Source of the DNA: Poriferisodalis sp965208925 | GTDB lineage: Bacteria > Actinomycetota > Acidimicrobiia > Acidimicrobiales > Poriferisodalaceae | Assembly: GCF_965208925.1 (NCBI RefSeq) | Contig: NZ_OZ242364.1 | Location: 3,348,001 to 3,412,000, forward strand | Direction: 5' to 3' | DNA length: 64,000 nt | In this document: positions 17,002 through 24,079 of the stretch, piece after piece | Numbering within the stretch: position 1 is the stretch's first letter | How the letters are laid out: each line of letters starts with the position of its first letter | Made by a program: the position numbers and the translations under genes | The notes under the pieces: model-generated | The model's input: only the letters and a program-made list of their open reading frames with translations | The model's database searches: none | What the model was told of the DNA's origin: nothing

Positions 17002-17913
17002 CTAGGGCAGGATCGGCGTCGCCTCCATGTAGCCGGGCTCCAGGAATTCGACGCCGGGCGTGACGCGGGCCAGCTCCGCCGCGATCGACGAGGTGTCGGT
17101 GGGCACCGAAAACCCGGGCAGCCAGTTGTCGTGGTGGCCGAGAATGACCTTGCGGGGCCGCAGCAGGTCGGCTTGGCGCCCGATGAACTGCGCCAGCGAG
17201 CCCTGGATGGGTTCGCCGTCGATGTTGCCGCGGCCCGCCGCCGCGAGGATCGCCACGTCGGGGCGCAGGTCACGCATCACTCCCGACCAGTGCCCCGAGG
17301 TGTCCTGGAACAGCACCGAGCCATCCGGCGCCTCGATCAGGAACAGCAGCGCTCCCCCGTCACCCCGGTCGCTGTGGCCAGCCGCCGAAGCAGCGATGTG
17401 GGAGCTGGTGGCGACATCGACCTCGGTCGCCAAGTACTTCATCAGCTCCGCGAACTTCTGCTGCTGCTCCTGCCACGTCACGCCGAGATCGCCCAGGCAG
17501 ACGTGGTCGGGCTGGTCCATCTCGGTATGCGACCACACGCAGGAGTGCTGGCTGGGATACACCGACACCTGCACGCCGGCGCCCCGGTCCCCGCGGCTGA
17601 GGTCCACCGTCTCGCCGCCGGCCACGCAGATCATCCGTTCTTCGGGGACTCCGGCCTCTGCCATCACCCGCACCGACTCGTAGGACGCGATCAGTGTGGC
17701 GTCGGTGTTGGCCACAATGCGCTCGGCCCCATAGAGGTGATCGAAGTGGGAGTGGCCGACGAGCACCCAGTCCGCCTCGGTGACATCGTCGGCCGACAGG
17801 CCCGGGCCGACGGCGTTGTCCGCCCGGTCGATGTAGGCGTCGAGAAAGATCGTGAGGCCAGCCGAGCGCAACCGGAACGTCGCGCATCCGTACCAGTCGA
17901 GCGTCGTTGCCAT
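17002..17913 (-). CDS. MBL-fold metallo-hydrolase
   Basis: 303 residues. The zinc signature GHSHFDHLYG (HxHxDH) is at about residues 53-62, with a further ligand candidate in PSQHSCVW and the C-terminal GHHDNWLPG. The fold resembles UlaG/UPF0173-type hydrolases acting on phosphodiesters or lactones; the substrate cannot be inferred. It converges on the restriction-modification gene with a 10-base gap and is followed in cis by no partner of obvious function. Confidence 0.8.
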   Translation of the reverse strand: MATTLDWYGCATFRLRSAGLTIFLDAYIDRADNAVGPGLSADDVTEADWVLVGHSHFDHLYGAERIVANTDATLIASYESVRVMAEAGVPEERMICVAGGETVDLSRGDRGAGVQVSVYPSQHSCVWSHTEMDQPDHVCLGDLGVTWQEQQQKFAELMKYLATEVDVATSSHIAASAAGHSDRGDGGALLFLIEAPDGSVLFQDTSGHWSGVMRDLRPDVAILAAAGRGNIDGEPIQGSLAQFIGRQADLLRPRKVILGHHDNWLPGFSVPTDTSSIAAELARVTPGVEFLEPGYMEATPILP

Positions 17914-17923
17914 AGCCCGCGAC

Positions 17924-18208
17924 CTACGCGCCCGCTAGCGGCGGCTCAGCTGAGGGGTCCGAGGGTTGTCCCCGATCGAAGAACAAAACCTCCAAGCGCG
18001 CCACGCGCTCCCTTACCAACACGAGTTCGCCGGCGACATGATCGATGCGACCCCCGAGCAGTGCACCTTGATGGTCGATGCGACCGGCAAGGTGGTACGT
18101 GATCGTCAAGCCGGTGCCGACGAAAGCCACCACGATGCTTGCCGCCGCCACAAGCACGACCCACGCTTCGACCACGATCGACGTCGCTGCGAGGGAGCCG
18201 GCGGCCAT
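17924..18208 (-). CDS. Small single-span membrane protein, unknown
   Basis: 94 residues from ATG 18208: one hydrophobic segment (AWVVLVAAASIVVAFVGTGL) followed by a heptad-like charged tail with LVLVRERVARLEVLFF, ending in a short Pro/Ser segment. I know no family. It ends 10 bases before the metallo-hydrolase start on the same strand, so the two may be co-transcribed. An internal reading from a further upstream start (18277) is possible but lacks protein-like sequence. Confidence 0.55.
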   Translation of the reverse strand: MAAGSLAATSIVVEAWVVLVAAASIVVAFVGTGLTITYHLAGRIDHQGALLGGRIDHVAGELVLVRERVARLEVLFFDRGQPSDPSAEPPLAGA

Positions 18209-18287
18209 GGGCACACCATAGAACGGCTGATCCAGGACGACGCGTCCAATTTGGACCGCCGCCGGCACCGGGCACACTGGCGCGACT

Positions 18288-19103
18288 ATGGGTGGCTGCC
18301 GCGGGGGGAACTGCCGGGCTGCGGTCCGATTCTGTGCGGCGCTCGTGCTGCCGTGGCTGACAGCGCTGGCGCTGGTGGCCGGCTGTACGTCGGCACGTGA
18401 CGACGGCGCAGTTCAAGGCGGCGGCGAACTCAGCGGCGACCTTCAGGTTCTTGTCGCCGCCTCGCTGCTGCCGGTTGCCGAAGCGCTGGCGGATGGCTTT
18501 GAACTGCTCCATCCCGGCATGGAGGTGCAGGTCGCCGGTGCGGGCAGCTCGGCGCTGCGTGAGCAGGTGCTCGCCGGCTCGCCGGCCGATGTGTTCGTTC
18601 CCGCAGATCCGATCCATCTGGACGCAGTCCGTGACGAGATCGGGCTGGCAGGTGCGCCGGTTGTCGTGGCTCGTAACTCGGTAGTGCTGGCCGTGCCGGC
18701 GAGCAACGAGGCCGGTGTGACTTCGCTGGCCGACCTGGCCCGGCCGGAACTGCTGATCGGGCTCTGCGCGGCCGAGGTCCCCTGCGGCGCGCTAGCCCGG
18801 AAAGGACTCGCACAGGCCGGGATCGAACCGGTGCCAGACACCGACGAGCCGAACGTCCGCTCACTGGTCACCAAGCTCGCCGCCGGCGAACTCGACGCCG
18901 CGGTGGTCTATGCCAGCGATGCCGCTTCCGTCGAGGACATTGAGGACCTGGGCTGGCCGGCCGGCGCAGCGCCCGAGACGACCTACCAAGCCGTAGTGCT
19001 CACCGATGCACTCAACCCAGGGGCCGCGGCGGCTTTCGTGGAGTTCTTGCTGTCAGCGACAGCCCGAGACGCTTTCGAGGACCACGGGTTTCGGGCACCA
19101 TGA
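18288..19103 (+). CDS. modA: Molybdate ABC transporter substrate-binding lipoprotein
   Basis: 271 residues with a lipoprotein signal peptide ending in LVAGC (Cys33). The mature part has the ModA pattern: LQVLVAASLLPVAEALADGF, GSSALREQVLAGSPADVFVPAD, and VYASDA toward the C-terminus. It binds molybdate or tungstate outside the membrane and hands it to ModB. The stop overlaps the modB start (ATGA). The usual family order modA-modB-modC is kept. Confidence 0.93.
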   Translation: MGGCRGGNCRAAVRFCAALVLPWLTALALVAGCTSARDDGAVQGGGELSGDLQVLVAASLLPVAEALADGFELLHPGMEVQVAGAGSSALREQVLAGSPADVFVPADPIHLDAVRDEIGLAGAPVVVARNSVVLAVPASNEAGVTSLADLARPELLIGLCAAEVPCGALARKGLAQAGIEPVPDTDEPNVRSLVTKLAAGELDAAVVYASDAASVEDIEDLGWPAGAAPETTYQAVVLTDALNPGAAAAFVEFLLSATARDAFEDHGFRAP

Positions 19104-19942
19104 CGGGCACGACATCTCTGAGTGCATCCGAATCGGGCGAACAACCGGTCCGCCGGGCGGCGCGGGAGCTGCCGCCGTGGCCGGTCGCGCTGCTCGCCGG
19201 TCTCGGCGTCGTGCTGTTCGCCCTCCCGCTCGTCGGGCTCGCCGCGCGCGCCCCGTGGACCGGGCTCTGGACGCACCTGTCGAGCCGCTTCGTGGTGGAT
19301 GCCGCCGTGCTTTCGGTGGTGTCGTCGGTCGCAGCGGCCGCGGTAGCCGCGATCGTCGGCGTGCCGCTCGCATGGGTGCTGGCAAGGGTGCCCTTCCGGG
19401 GTCGCTCGGCGGTGCGAGCGCTCGTGACGCTGCCGATGGTGCTGCCGCCGGTCGTGGGCGGGGCGGCGCTGCTGTTCGCACTCGGCAGGCGCGGTGTCGT
19501 CGGCGGGCCGCTGCACGATGCCACCGGTCTGCTGCTGCCGTACTCGATCTGGGGTGTCATCCTGGCGAATGCGTTCGTTGCCACGCCGCTGGTGATCCTG
19601 ACTGTGGAGGGCGCCCTGCGGAACCTCGACCGGCGCTACGAGAATGCAGCCGCCACGCTGGGCGCGTCGCGGCTGCGGGTGCTGTGGCGAGTCACGCTGC
19701 CGATGATCGGGCCGGCGCTCGGCGTGGCGACGGTGGTGGCATGGGCTCGCGCGCTGGGAGAGTTCGGCGCCACGGTCACGTTTGCCGGCAATCTCGGCGG
19801 GCGAACTCAGACACTGCCGCTTGCCGTCTTTGTGGCCCTGGAGTCGGACCGGGACGCTGCGGTTGCCATCAGCCTCGTGCTGGTCGCGCTGTCCCTCGGT
19901 CTGTTGATCGCTCTGCGGGATCGCTGGTGGCCGAGCCGATGA
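19100..19942 (+). CDS. modB: Molybdate ABC transporter permease
   Basis: 280 residues, about six membrane helices after a charged N-terminus. The permease core contains LPMVLPPVVGG and the EAA loop NAAATLGASRLRVLWRVTLP, which contacts ModC; ARALGEFGATVTFAGN is the standard ModB segment. Overlaps modA upstream and modC downstream by ATGA, so all three are coupled. Confidence 0.94.
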   Translation: MTGTTSLSASESGEQPVRRAARELPPWPVALLAGLGVVLFALPLVGLAARAPWTGLWTHLSSRFVVDAAVLSVVSSVAAAAVAAIVGVPLAWVLARVPFRGRSAVRALVTLPMVLPPVVGGAALLFALGRRGVVGGPLHDATGLLLPYSIWGVILANAFVATPLVILTVEGALRNLDRRYENAAATLGASRLRVLWRVTLPMIGPALGVATVVAWARALGEFGATVTFAGNLGGRTQTLPLAVFVALESDRDAAVAISLVLVALSLGLLIALRDRWWPSR

Positions 19943-21117
19943 GTACCGACATCACCGAAAAGCACGCCGGCGGGCTGGAGGCCGACATCCGGCTAGTGCG
20001 GGGCGATTTCGAGCTGGACGTGTCGCTGCAGGTAGCCGCAGGCGAGACCGCGGCACTGCTCGGCCCCAACGGTGCGGGCAAATCCACGATCGTTGCGGCA
20101 ATCGCCGGGCTGCTGCCGCTGGACGGCGGCATGGTCCGGCTCGGCGGCAGGGTCCTGGACGATCCCCACGCCGGCGTCTTCATCGCACCCGAACACCGTC
20201 GCATCGGCGTGGTGTTCCAGGACCAGGTCCTGTTCCGGCATCTCAGCGCGCTCGACAACGTCGCCTTCGGCTTGACCGCCCGGGGCATGCGCCGCTCCGA
20301 GGCTCACGAGCATGCGCAGACCTGGCTTGATGCGATGGATCTCGGCGATCTCGGTCACCGGCGGCCCCGGGCGCTGTCGGGCGGCCAGCGCCAGCGGGTG
20401 GCCCTCGCCCGGGCACTCGCCTGCAGTCCCGATCTGTTGCTCGCCGACGAACCGCTCGGATCATTGGACGTCACCGCTCGCAACCGACTCCGGCGCAACC
20501 TGGCCGCCCATCTCTCCAGCGGACGCAACGGCGGCGGCACTACTGCGCCAGTACCGCCGCACGGCACCCCCGACGTGCCTCGCCTGTTGATCACACACGA
20601 TCCGACCGACGCGTTCGTGCTGGCCGATCGTGTGCACATCCTCGAGGACGGGCGACTCACCCAGTCGGGAACACCCGACGAACTGCGACGGGCGCCGGCA
20701 ACCGCGTATGCCGCCGATCTGTCGGGCATCAACCTGGTGCGCGGCACCGCACGCGACGGCGAGATCACGGTGACGACCGCCGACGCAACGCCGCAGCCCG
20801 CCGCCCGCCGCTCGGCTGTGGTGCTGCACGCCGCCGACACGTCAATGTTCGGGGCGGTCGTGGCCACGATTCACCCACGGGCGATCGCATTGCACCGTGA
20901 ACGTCCGAGCGGCAGCCCGCGCAATGTGTGGCGCACGACGGTCGACGCTGTCGAGCCGCTGGGCGACATCACCCGTGTGCTCCTCGGCGCTCCCCTGCCG
21001 CTCACCGCGGATATTACGCCAGGGGCGGCGCACGAGCTATTGATCCGGCCCGGCACTACTTTGTGGGCGTCGGTCAAAGCCACCGAGGTCGAACTGGCCC
21101 CCGACAGCCGCGACTAA
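19939..21117 (+). CDS. modC: Molybdate ABC transporter ATPase
   Basis: 392 residues from ATG 19939. Walker A GPNGAGKST, Q-loop VFQDQVLF, signature LSGGQRQRVALARAL, Walker B LLLADEPLGSLD and switch His in LLITHDPTDAF are all intact. After the ATPase domain, roughly residues 250-392 form a MOP/TOBE-like regulatory domain (HPRAIALHRERPSGSPRN). The long frame before the ATG is a shadow of modB. There is a Gly/Pro-rich insert between Walker B and the switch region (about residues 180-210). Confidence 0.95.
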   Translation: MSTDITEKHAGGLEADIRLVRGDFELDVSLQVAAGETAALLGPNGAGKSTIVAAIAGLLPLDGGMVRLGGRVLDDPHAGVFIAPEHRRIGVVFQDQVLFRHLSALDNVAFGLTARGMRRSEAHEHAQTWLDAMDLGDLGHRRPRALSGGQRQRVALARALACSPDLLLADEPLGSLDVTARNRLRRNLAAHLSSGRNGGGTTAPVPPHGTPDVPRLLITHDPTDAFVLADRVHILEDGRLTQSGTPDELRRAPATAYAADLSGINLVRGTARDGEITVTTADATPQPAARRSAVVLHAADTSMFGAVVATIHPRAIALHRERPSGSPRNVWRTTVDAVEPLGDITRVLLGAPLPLTADITPGAAHELLIRPGTTLWASVKATEVELAPDSRD

Positions 21118-21160
21118 GGCCTTGTCGCGGCAACCGGCAACTCCGCCATGCCGCTCACCG

Positions 21161-21268
21161 CTAGGGGCCGAATGCCGTCACTGCGTCCCAAATGTCGCTG
21201 AGCCACTTTGCGAATCGGCGACCTATTCGTCGCCAGAACCGGTTCGATGCCACAACATCACCAATCGT
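21161..21268 (-). pseudogene. Third copy of the 35-codon peptide repeat, start codon lost (ACG)
   Basis: Thirty-five codons plus TAG that align end to end with the two upstream copies: GDVVA, NRFWRR, GRR, L.DIW. At the position of the ATG there is ACG, and no ATG, GTG or TTG is near in frame; ATT is the next codon, with GAGAGG a few bases upstream, so initiation at ATT or ACG is conceivable. The C-terminal eight residues have diverged from the FWSG ending. Either a decaying copy or one with a non-canonical start. Confidence 0.5.
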
Positions 21269-21307
21269 CGCTACCTCTCGCGAAGTGCCACGCCGCGGCG
21301 ATTCGGG

Positions 21308-21338
21308 GACTCCGATCCTCTCGGCCTCGGTCGGAGTC
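21308..21338 (-). other. Hairpin between peptide copies 2 and 3
   Basis: GACTCCGA and TCGGAGTC form a perfect 8-bp inverted repeat around a 15-base loop. It lies in the extra 83 bases separating the second and third peptide copies, and could reduce transcription or stabilise the upstream message. Confidence 0.45.
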
Positions 21339-21351
21339 GCGTTGCCCCTCG

Positions 21352-21459
21352 CTAGCCACTGAAACCTGACCAGAAATACCAGATGTCGTGGAGCAGATCC
21401 GCCATCCGGCGTCCGAATCGTCGCAAGAAACGGTTTGCCGCCACCGCGTCCCCACACAT
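21352..21459 (-). CDS. Second 35-residue Arg/Trp peptide of a tandem family
   Basis: ATG to TAG, 35 residues. Pattern: MCGDAVAANRFLRR, then GRRMADLLHDIW, ending YFWSGFSG. It has the same length as the first copy and differs at 13 codons by amino acid and at about nine by silent changes, which favours a translated product. It starts 27 bases after the stop of copy 1; no Shine-Dalgarno sequence is evident. Cationic in the N-terminal half and aromatic in the C-terminal half; no obvious signal peptide. Family unknown to me. Confidence 0.6.
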   Translation of the reverse strand: MCGDAVAANRFLRRFGRRMADLLHDIWYFWSGFSG

Positions 21460-21486
21460 CGATGGTCGTTGATGTGCAGTAAATCG

Positions 21487-21594
21487 CTAGCCGCCCAAGC
21501 CCGACCAGAAATGCCAGATGTCCCCGAGCACGTCAGCCACTCGGCGCCTAGCTCGGCGCCAGAACCGACTCAGCGCCACGACATCACCGAACAT
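21487..21594 (-). CDS. First 35-residue Arg/Trp peptide of a tandem family
   Basis: ATG to TAG, 35 residues: MFGDVVALSRFWRR, then RRRVADVLGDIW, ending HFWSGLGG. Six arginines and three tryptophans give a cationic, amphipathic peptide without a signal sequence. The ATG lies six bases after the TAG of the exported-protein gene and in the same frame, so it may be translated by coupling, or as a read-through extension. The codons for the Arg cluster also form an RNA hairpin (GGCGCC...GGCGCC). Comparable arrangements are leaderless multi-peptide bacteriocins and tandem type I toxins, but no homology to either was seen. Confidence 0.62.
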   Translation of the reverse strand: MFGDVVALSRFWRRARRRVADVLGDIWHFWSGLGG

Positions 21595-21600
21595 CACCGC

Positions 21601-21966
21601 CTAGGCCGGCCGCGCCTTGCACACCGTCCTCAACAGTTGCGTCCGCACCCATCGCTCCACTCCATCTGTTCCCGGCACCTTCCGCATGATGTACTTGACT
21701 ACAACAAAACAGATGACAGCTTGGAGCACCGTCGGCACGAAGTCTGGTGCTGGCGTCGGGTGCTCATGCTGCGGTGGGATTGGGTTCGGTGATGGGTCAT
21801 TCGCATTGTTGCAGGCCGCGCCGTCCTGTGAGGTATTGGCCTCGTAGGTGCCGCATACGCCGCTCTTGAGTTTTGGCTCGGCCGCAGCTGGAGCTGCGGT
21901 GATCACCACAACCGTCGTACCGATCAACAGGGCCGAAACGAGAACAGATAGCAACTTCTTTAGCAT
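21601..21966 (-). CDS. Small exported/membrane-anchored protein upstream of the peptide repeats
   Basis: 121 residues from ATG 21966. A signal peptide (MLKKLLSVLVSALLIG, ending near APAAAEP) is followed by a short extracytoplasmic segment with two cysteines (GVCGTYE, GAACNN), a Pro/His-rich linker (PNPIPPQHEHPTPAPD), a second hydrophobic segment (VLQAVICFVVVKYIM) and a basic tail. An upstream in-frame start at 22002 would overlap the promoter, so I prefer 21966. Family unknown. Its stop is six bases before the first peptide start. Possible roles: partner, exporter-associated or immunity protein; none is shown. Confidence 0.6.
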   Translation of the reverse strand: MLKKLLSVLVSALLIGTTVVVITAAPAAAEPKLKSGVCGTYEANTSQDGAACNNANDPSPNPIPPQHEHPTPAPDFVPTVLQAVICFVVVKYIMRKVPGTDGVERWVRTQLLRTVCKARPA

Positions 21967-21979
21967 CTGCGCAGCGTAG

Positions 21980-22009
21980 TCCATACATAGCTGTTTGCTC
22001 ATATGTCAA
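21980..22009 (-). promoter_or_regulatory. Sigma-70-type promoter of the peptide islet
   Basis: On the minus strand a perfect TTGACA (22009-22004) is followed 18 bases later by TATGGA (21985-21980). The region is unusually AT-rich for this genome. Transcription would start about 6-8 bases before ATG 21966, giving an almost leaderless message. Confidence 0.55.
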
Positions 22010-22038
22010 CTTCATATAGGCAAACATCTATGTCTAGG

Positions 22039-22086
22039 GCCATTTCCCCGACGCCAGTCCTGCCAGCAAATCCAATGTGAAATGGC
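22039..22086 (-). terminator. Inverted repeat just after the SDR gene
   Basis: GCCATTTC and GAAATGGC form a perfect 8-bp inverted repeat directly behind the stop codon of the SDR gene, with a 32-base loop. It could end or stabilise that message and insulates the peptide islet. No U-run follows. Confidence 0.35.
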
Positions 22087-23241
22087 TCAGCCGGAACGGC
22101 TGACGGAGGTCCATCCCTTGCCGACGCCGGGGCGGTCGTCGTATTCGGCGGCGTAGCGATCGAAGAAGCCCGGGTCGGCCGCGGCCGCAGCTGCAGCGAT
22201 GTCGTCGCGGGTGATAGCCGCCTGCCAAGCGTCCATCAGCCGATCCTCGGCCTCGTAGTCGAAGCGGTCCACGATCGAGCGCTCCATGGCACCGCCGGGC
22301 TCCGGGTGGTTCTCTTCACGAGCGAGCCAGCGCGCGGTGTCCGTCAAACCCTGCACCGGATCCACGACGTCGCGGTACCCGAGCTGGTGGATCGCCTTGT
22401 CGCAGTTGATGACGCGGTGATGGGGTGTGCTGCGCTGGGTGAGATGGTGCGACACGGCTGCATGTTCCCAGGGGATCGACACAATCTCGAAGTTGTGATC
22501 CAGTGCCGCAGCGATGATCTCGACCCACTGCAGCAGCGTGGGCGTCCACTCGTCAGACACGTTGTACGCCTCGCCGGATGACCGTGCGCCGGCGTCGACC
22601 GTCGCCAGCACCATCGCCGCCGCATTGCGGGCATCGGCAGACGCCTGCAACGTCACACCGCCGTCGGGCAGCACGATGCGCGTGCGGCCATCGAGCACGC
22701 GGCGCACGATCTTCCACTCGCGCGGGCTGATCTGGCCAGGGCCGTAGATCCACGGGTAGCGCAGGTGCGAGGCCGTGGGGTGCTCACCGAACACGACGAG
22801 CTCCGTGTTGGCGACCTGGCGCACCTTGTTGTTGACGCGGAACTCGGGCGGCTCGTCGGAAACCAGACGATCGTGCTCGCGCGTCGGCACCCGCATGCCG
22901 GCCGGCCAAAGTGCATCGGCGTCACCCCAGCCGCTGTAGACGGGGAAGCCGCCGATGCTCACGAACTTGGACACGCGGCCGGCCAGCACCCGGGCGATCT
23001 CGCGCAGCCGGCCGTACATGACCACCGACAGGTCGTACGTGGCCGATCCGATGGCCGCGGCGAACCGGGCAGCGTCGAATGGATCAGTGTGGATGTGCTC
23101 CACGAGATCGGTGATCTCATCGACCTCATGGCGTCCGGTGTGCAGGATCGTCACCCGGTAGCCGCGCTCCAGCAAGCCCTTCACCACGTGGGGCCCAGTC
23201 GGACCGGTGCCGCCCACGACCAACGCCGTTCGCTCGCTCAC
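22087..23241 (-). CDS. NAD-dependent epimerase/dehydratase-like SDR protein
   Basis: 384 residues of the extended short-chain dehydrogenase fold. The N-terminal Rossmann loop is VVGGTGPTGPHVV; SIGGFPVYSGWG stands where the active-site region is expected, LRYPWIYGPGQ is the conserved Pro-Gly segment, and the classical YxxxK tyrosine-lysine pair is not obvious. That suggests an atypical enzyme or a binding role. Substrate unknown. The gene is alone between the peptide islet and a divergent plus-strand gene. Confidence 0.75.
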   Translation of the reverse strand: MSERTALVVGGTGPTGPHVVKGLLERGYRVTILHTGRHEVDEITDLVEHIHTDPFDAARFAAAIGSATYDLSVVMYGRLREIARVLAGRVSKFVSIGGFPVYSGWGDADALWPAGMRVPTREHDRLVSDEPPEFRVNNKVRQVANTELVVFGEHPTASHLRYPWIYGPGQISPREWKIVRRVLDGRTRIVLPDGGVTLQASADARNAAAMVLATVDAGARSSGEAYNVSDEWTPTLLQWVEIIAAALDHNFEIVSIPWEHAAVSHHLTQRSTPHHRVINCDKAIHQLGYRDVVDPVQGLTDTARWLAREENHPEPGGAMERSIVDRFDYEAEDRLMDAWQAAITRDDIAAAAAAADPGFFDRYAAEYDDRPGVGKGWTSVSRSG

Positions 23242-23304
23242 GACTTCCGAATCTACGGGGGGTGCCAGTGAAGGGGTACCAGTGAAGCGAGCCCTATTCG
23301 CCGG

Positions 23305-23352
23305 TACGCTCCCGCAACGATGAGCGCGAGCGTCAGCGGAACCGGGTCATGA
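23305..23352 (+). promoter_or_regulatory. -10 box and 10-codon upstream ORF
   Basis: TACGCT (23305-23310) lies nine bases before an ATG at 23320 that opens a 10-codon frame (MSASVSGTGS). Its stop TGA overlaps the ATG of the next gene (ATGA at 23349-23352). This looks like a near-leaderless mini-ORF whose translation delivers ribosomes to the main gene. Confidence 0.4.
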
Positions 23353-24062
23353 GCGAATACAAGCGCGGCACCCGGGTCGTAGTCAACGAAGACCTCCCCG
23401 GCGTCCCCGAAGGCACGCCCGGCAAGTGCGGCCGGGGCCTCGGCTTCGCCATCAAGCGCTACCGCGTGCGCTTCGACAACGACGTCGAAGTCATCTCGGT
23501 GGCCCACAGCAAGCTGGTGCCCGAAGATGAGTGGCCGCAGTTCCTGGCCCGCAGGGCGCGAAACGAGATCGAGGCCGCCCAGGAACGAGCTCGCATAGCC
23601 GAAGCCCGTGCTGCGGCTGCTGAGTCGCGTGGCCTGCCAGCAGCGAGCACCGACGAGCCGGCGGCAGCAGCCACGGCGCCGGAGGCGGATACGACTGCGC
23701 CCGCGGAGCCGCCCGCTGATGACAGCGATGCTGATCCCCGACTCGCCGCGATTCTCGCCCGTTCCAAGTCTGCACGCGAGGCAACCGGTGTCCCGGCCCC
23801 CGAGAGCAGTCCGGCCTCGGCCGCGGAGAGTTCGGCCAACGACGCAGAGAGCTCAGCTGCCGATCCGACACCGGCGCCCGCAGACGAACCCGCTGCGGCG
23901 GCACCGCCACCTGCAGCCGCGCCAGCGCGTTCAGCGCCGCCGTCTGGTCCAGAACGCGTCGAAGTGCCGGAGTTCGTACCGGGCCCTGAGGTCAATCCCG
24001 ACTACGCACCGGCGGCGAACCGGGTGAGCGAGCTCATCTCCGAGGCCCGCAAGGACGGCTGA
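23349..24062 (+). CDS. Ala/Pro-rich protein with N-terminal SH3-like domain, unknown
   Basis: 237 residues. Residues 1-60 look like a small beta-barrel (KRGTRVVVNEDLPGVPEGTPG, IKRYRVRFDNDVEVISV), similar in style to SH3-like/CAP-Gly folds. A coiled segment rich in Ala/Glu/Arg follows (ARRARNEIEAAQERARIAEARA), then a low-complexity Ala/Pro/Ser/Asp linker to residue ~205 and a short ordered C-terminus (PEFVPGPEVNPDYAP). No signal peptide. Function not known. Start set by the ATGA overlap with a 10-codon upstream ORF. Confidence 0.75.
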   Translation: MSEYKRGTRVVVNEDLPGVPEGTPGKCGRGLGFAIKRYRVRFDNDVEVISVAHSKLVPEDEWPQFLARRARNEIEAAQERARIAEARAAAAESRGLPAASTDEPAAAATAPEADTTAPAEPPADDSDADPRLAAILARSKSAREATGVPAPESSPASAAESSANDAESSAADPTPAPADEPAAAAPPPAAAPARSAPPSGPERVEVPEFVPGPEVNPDYAPAANRVSELISEARKDG

Positions 24063-24079
24063 CCGGCTGTCTCACGCCC

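Noticed and set aside
19006..19938. N-terminal extension of the modC frame
   Set aside because: Out-of-frame reading of modB; the ATGA overlap at 19939 gives the real start of ModC.
21161..21457. 98-codon ORF spanning peptide copy 3 and, in another frame, copy 2
   Set aside because: Only its last 35 codons match the peptide family; the upstream part is copy 2 read out of frame plus the hairpin spacer.
21161..21600. CRISPR-like array
   Set aside because: Three repeats of about 108 bases with strong divergence and coding character; no short identical repeats, regular spacers or cas genes.
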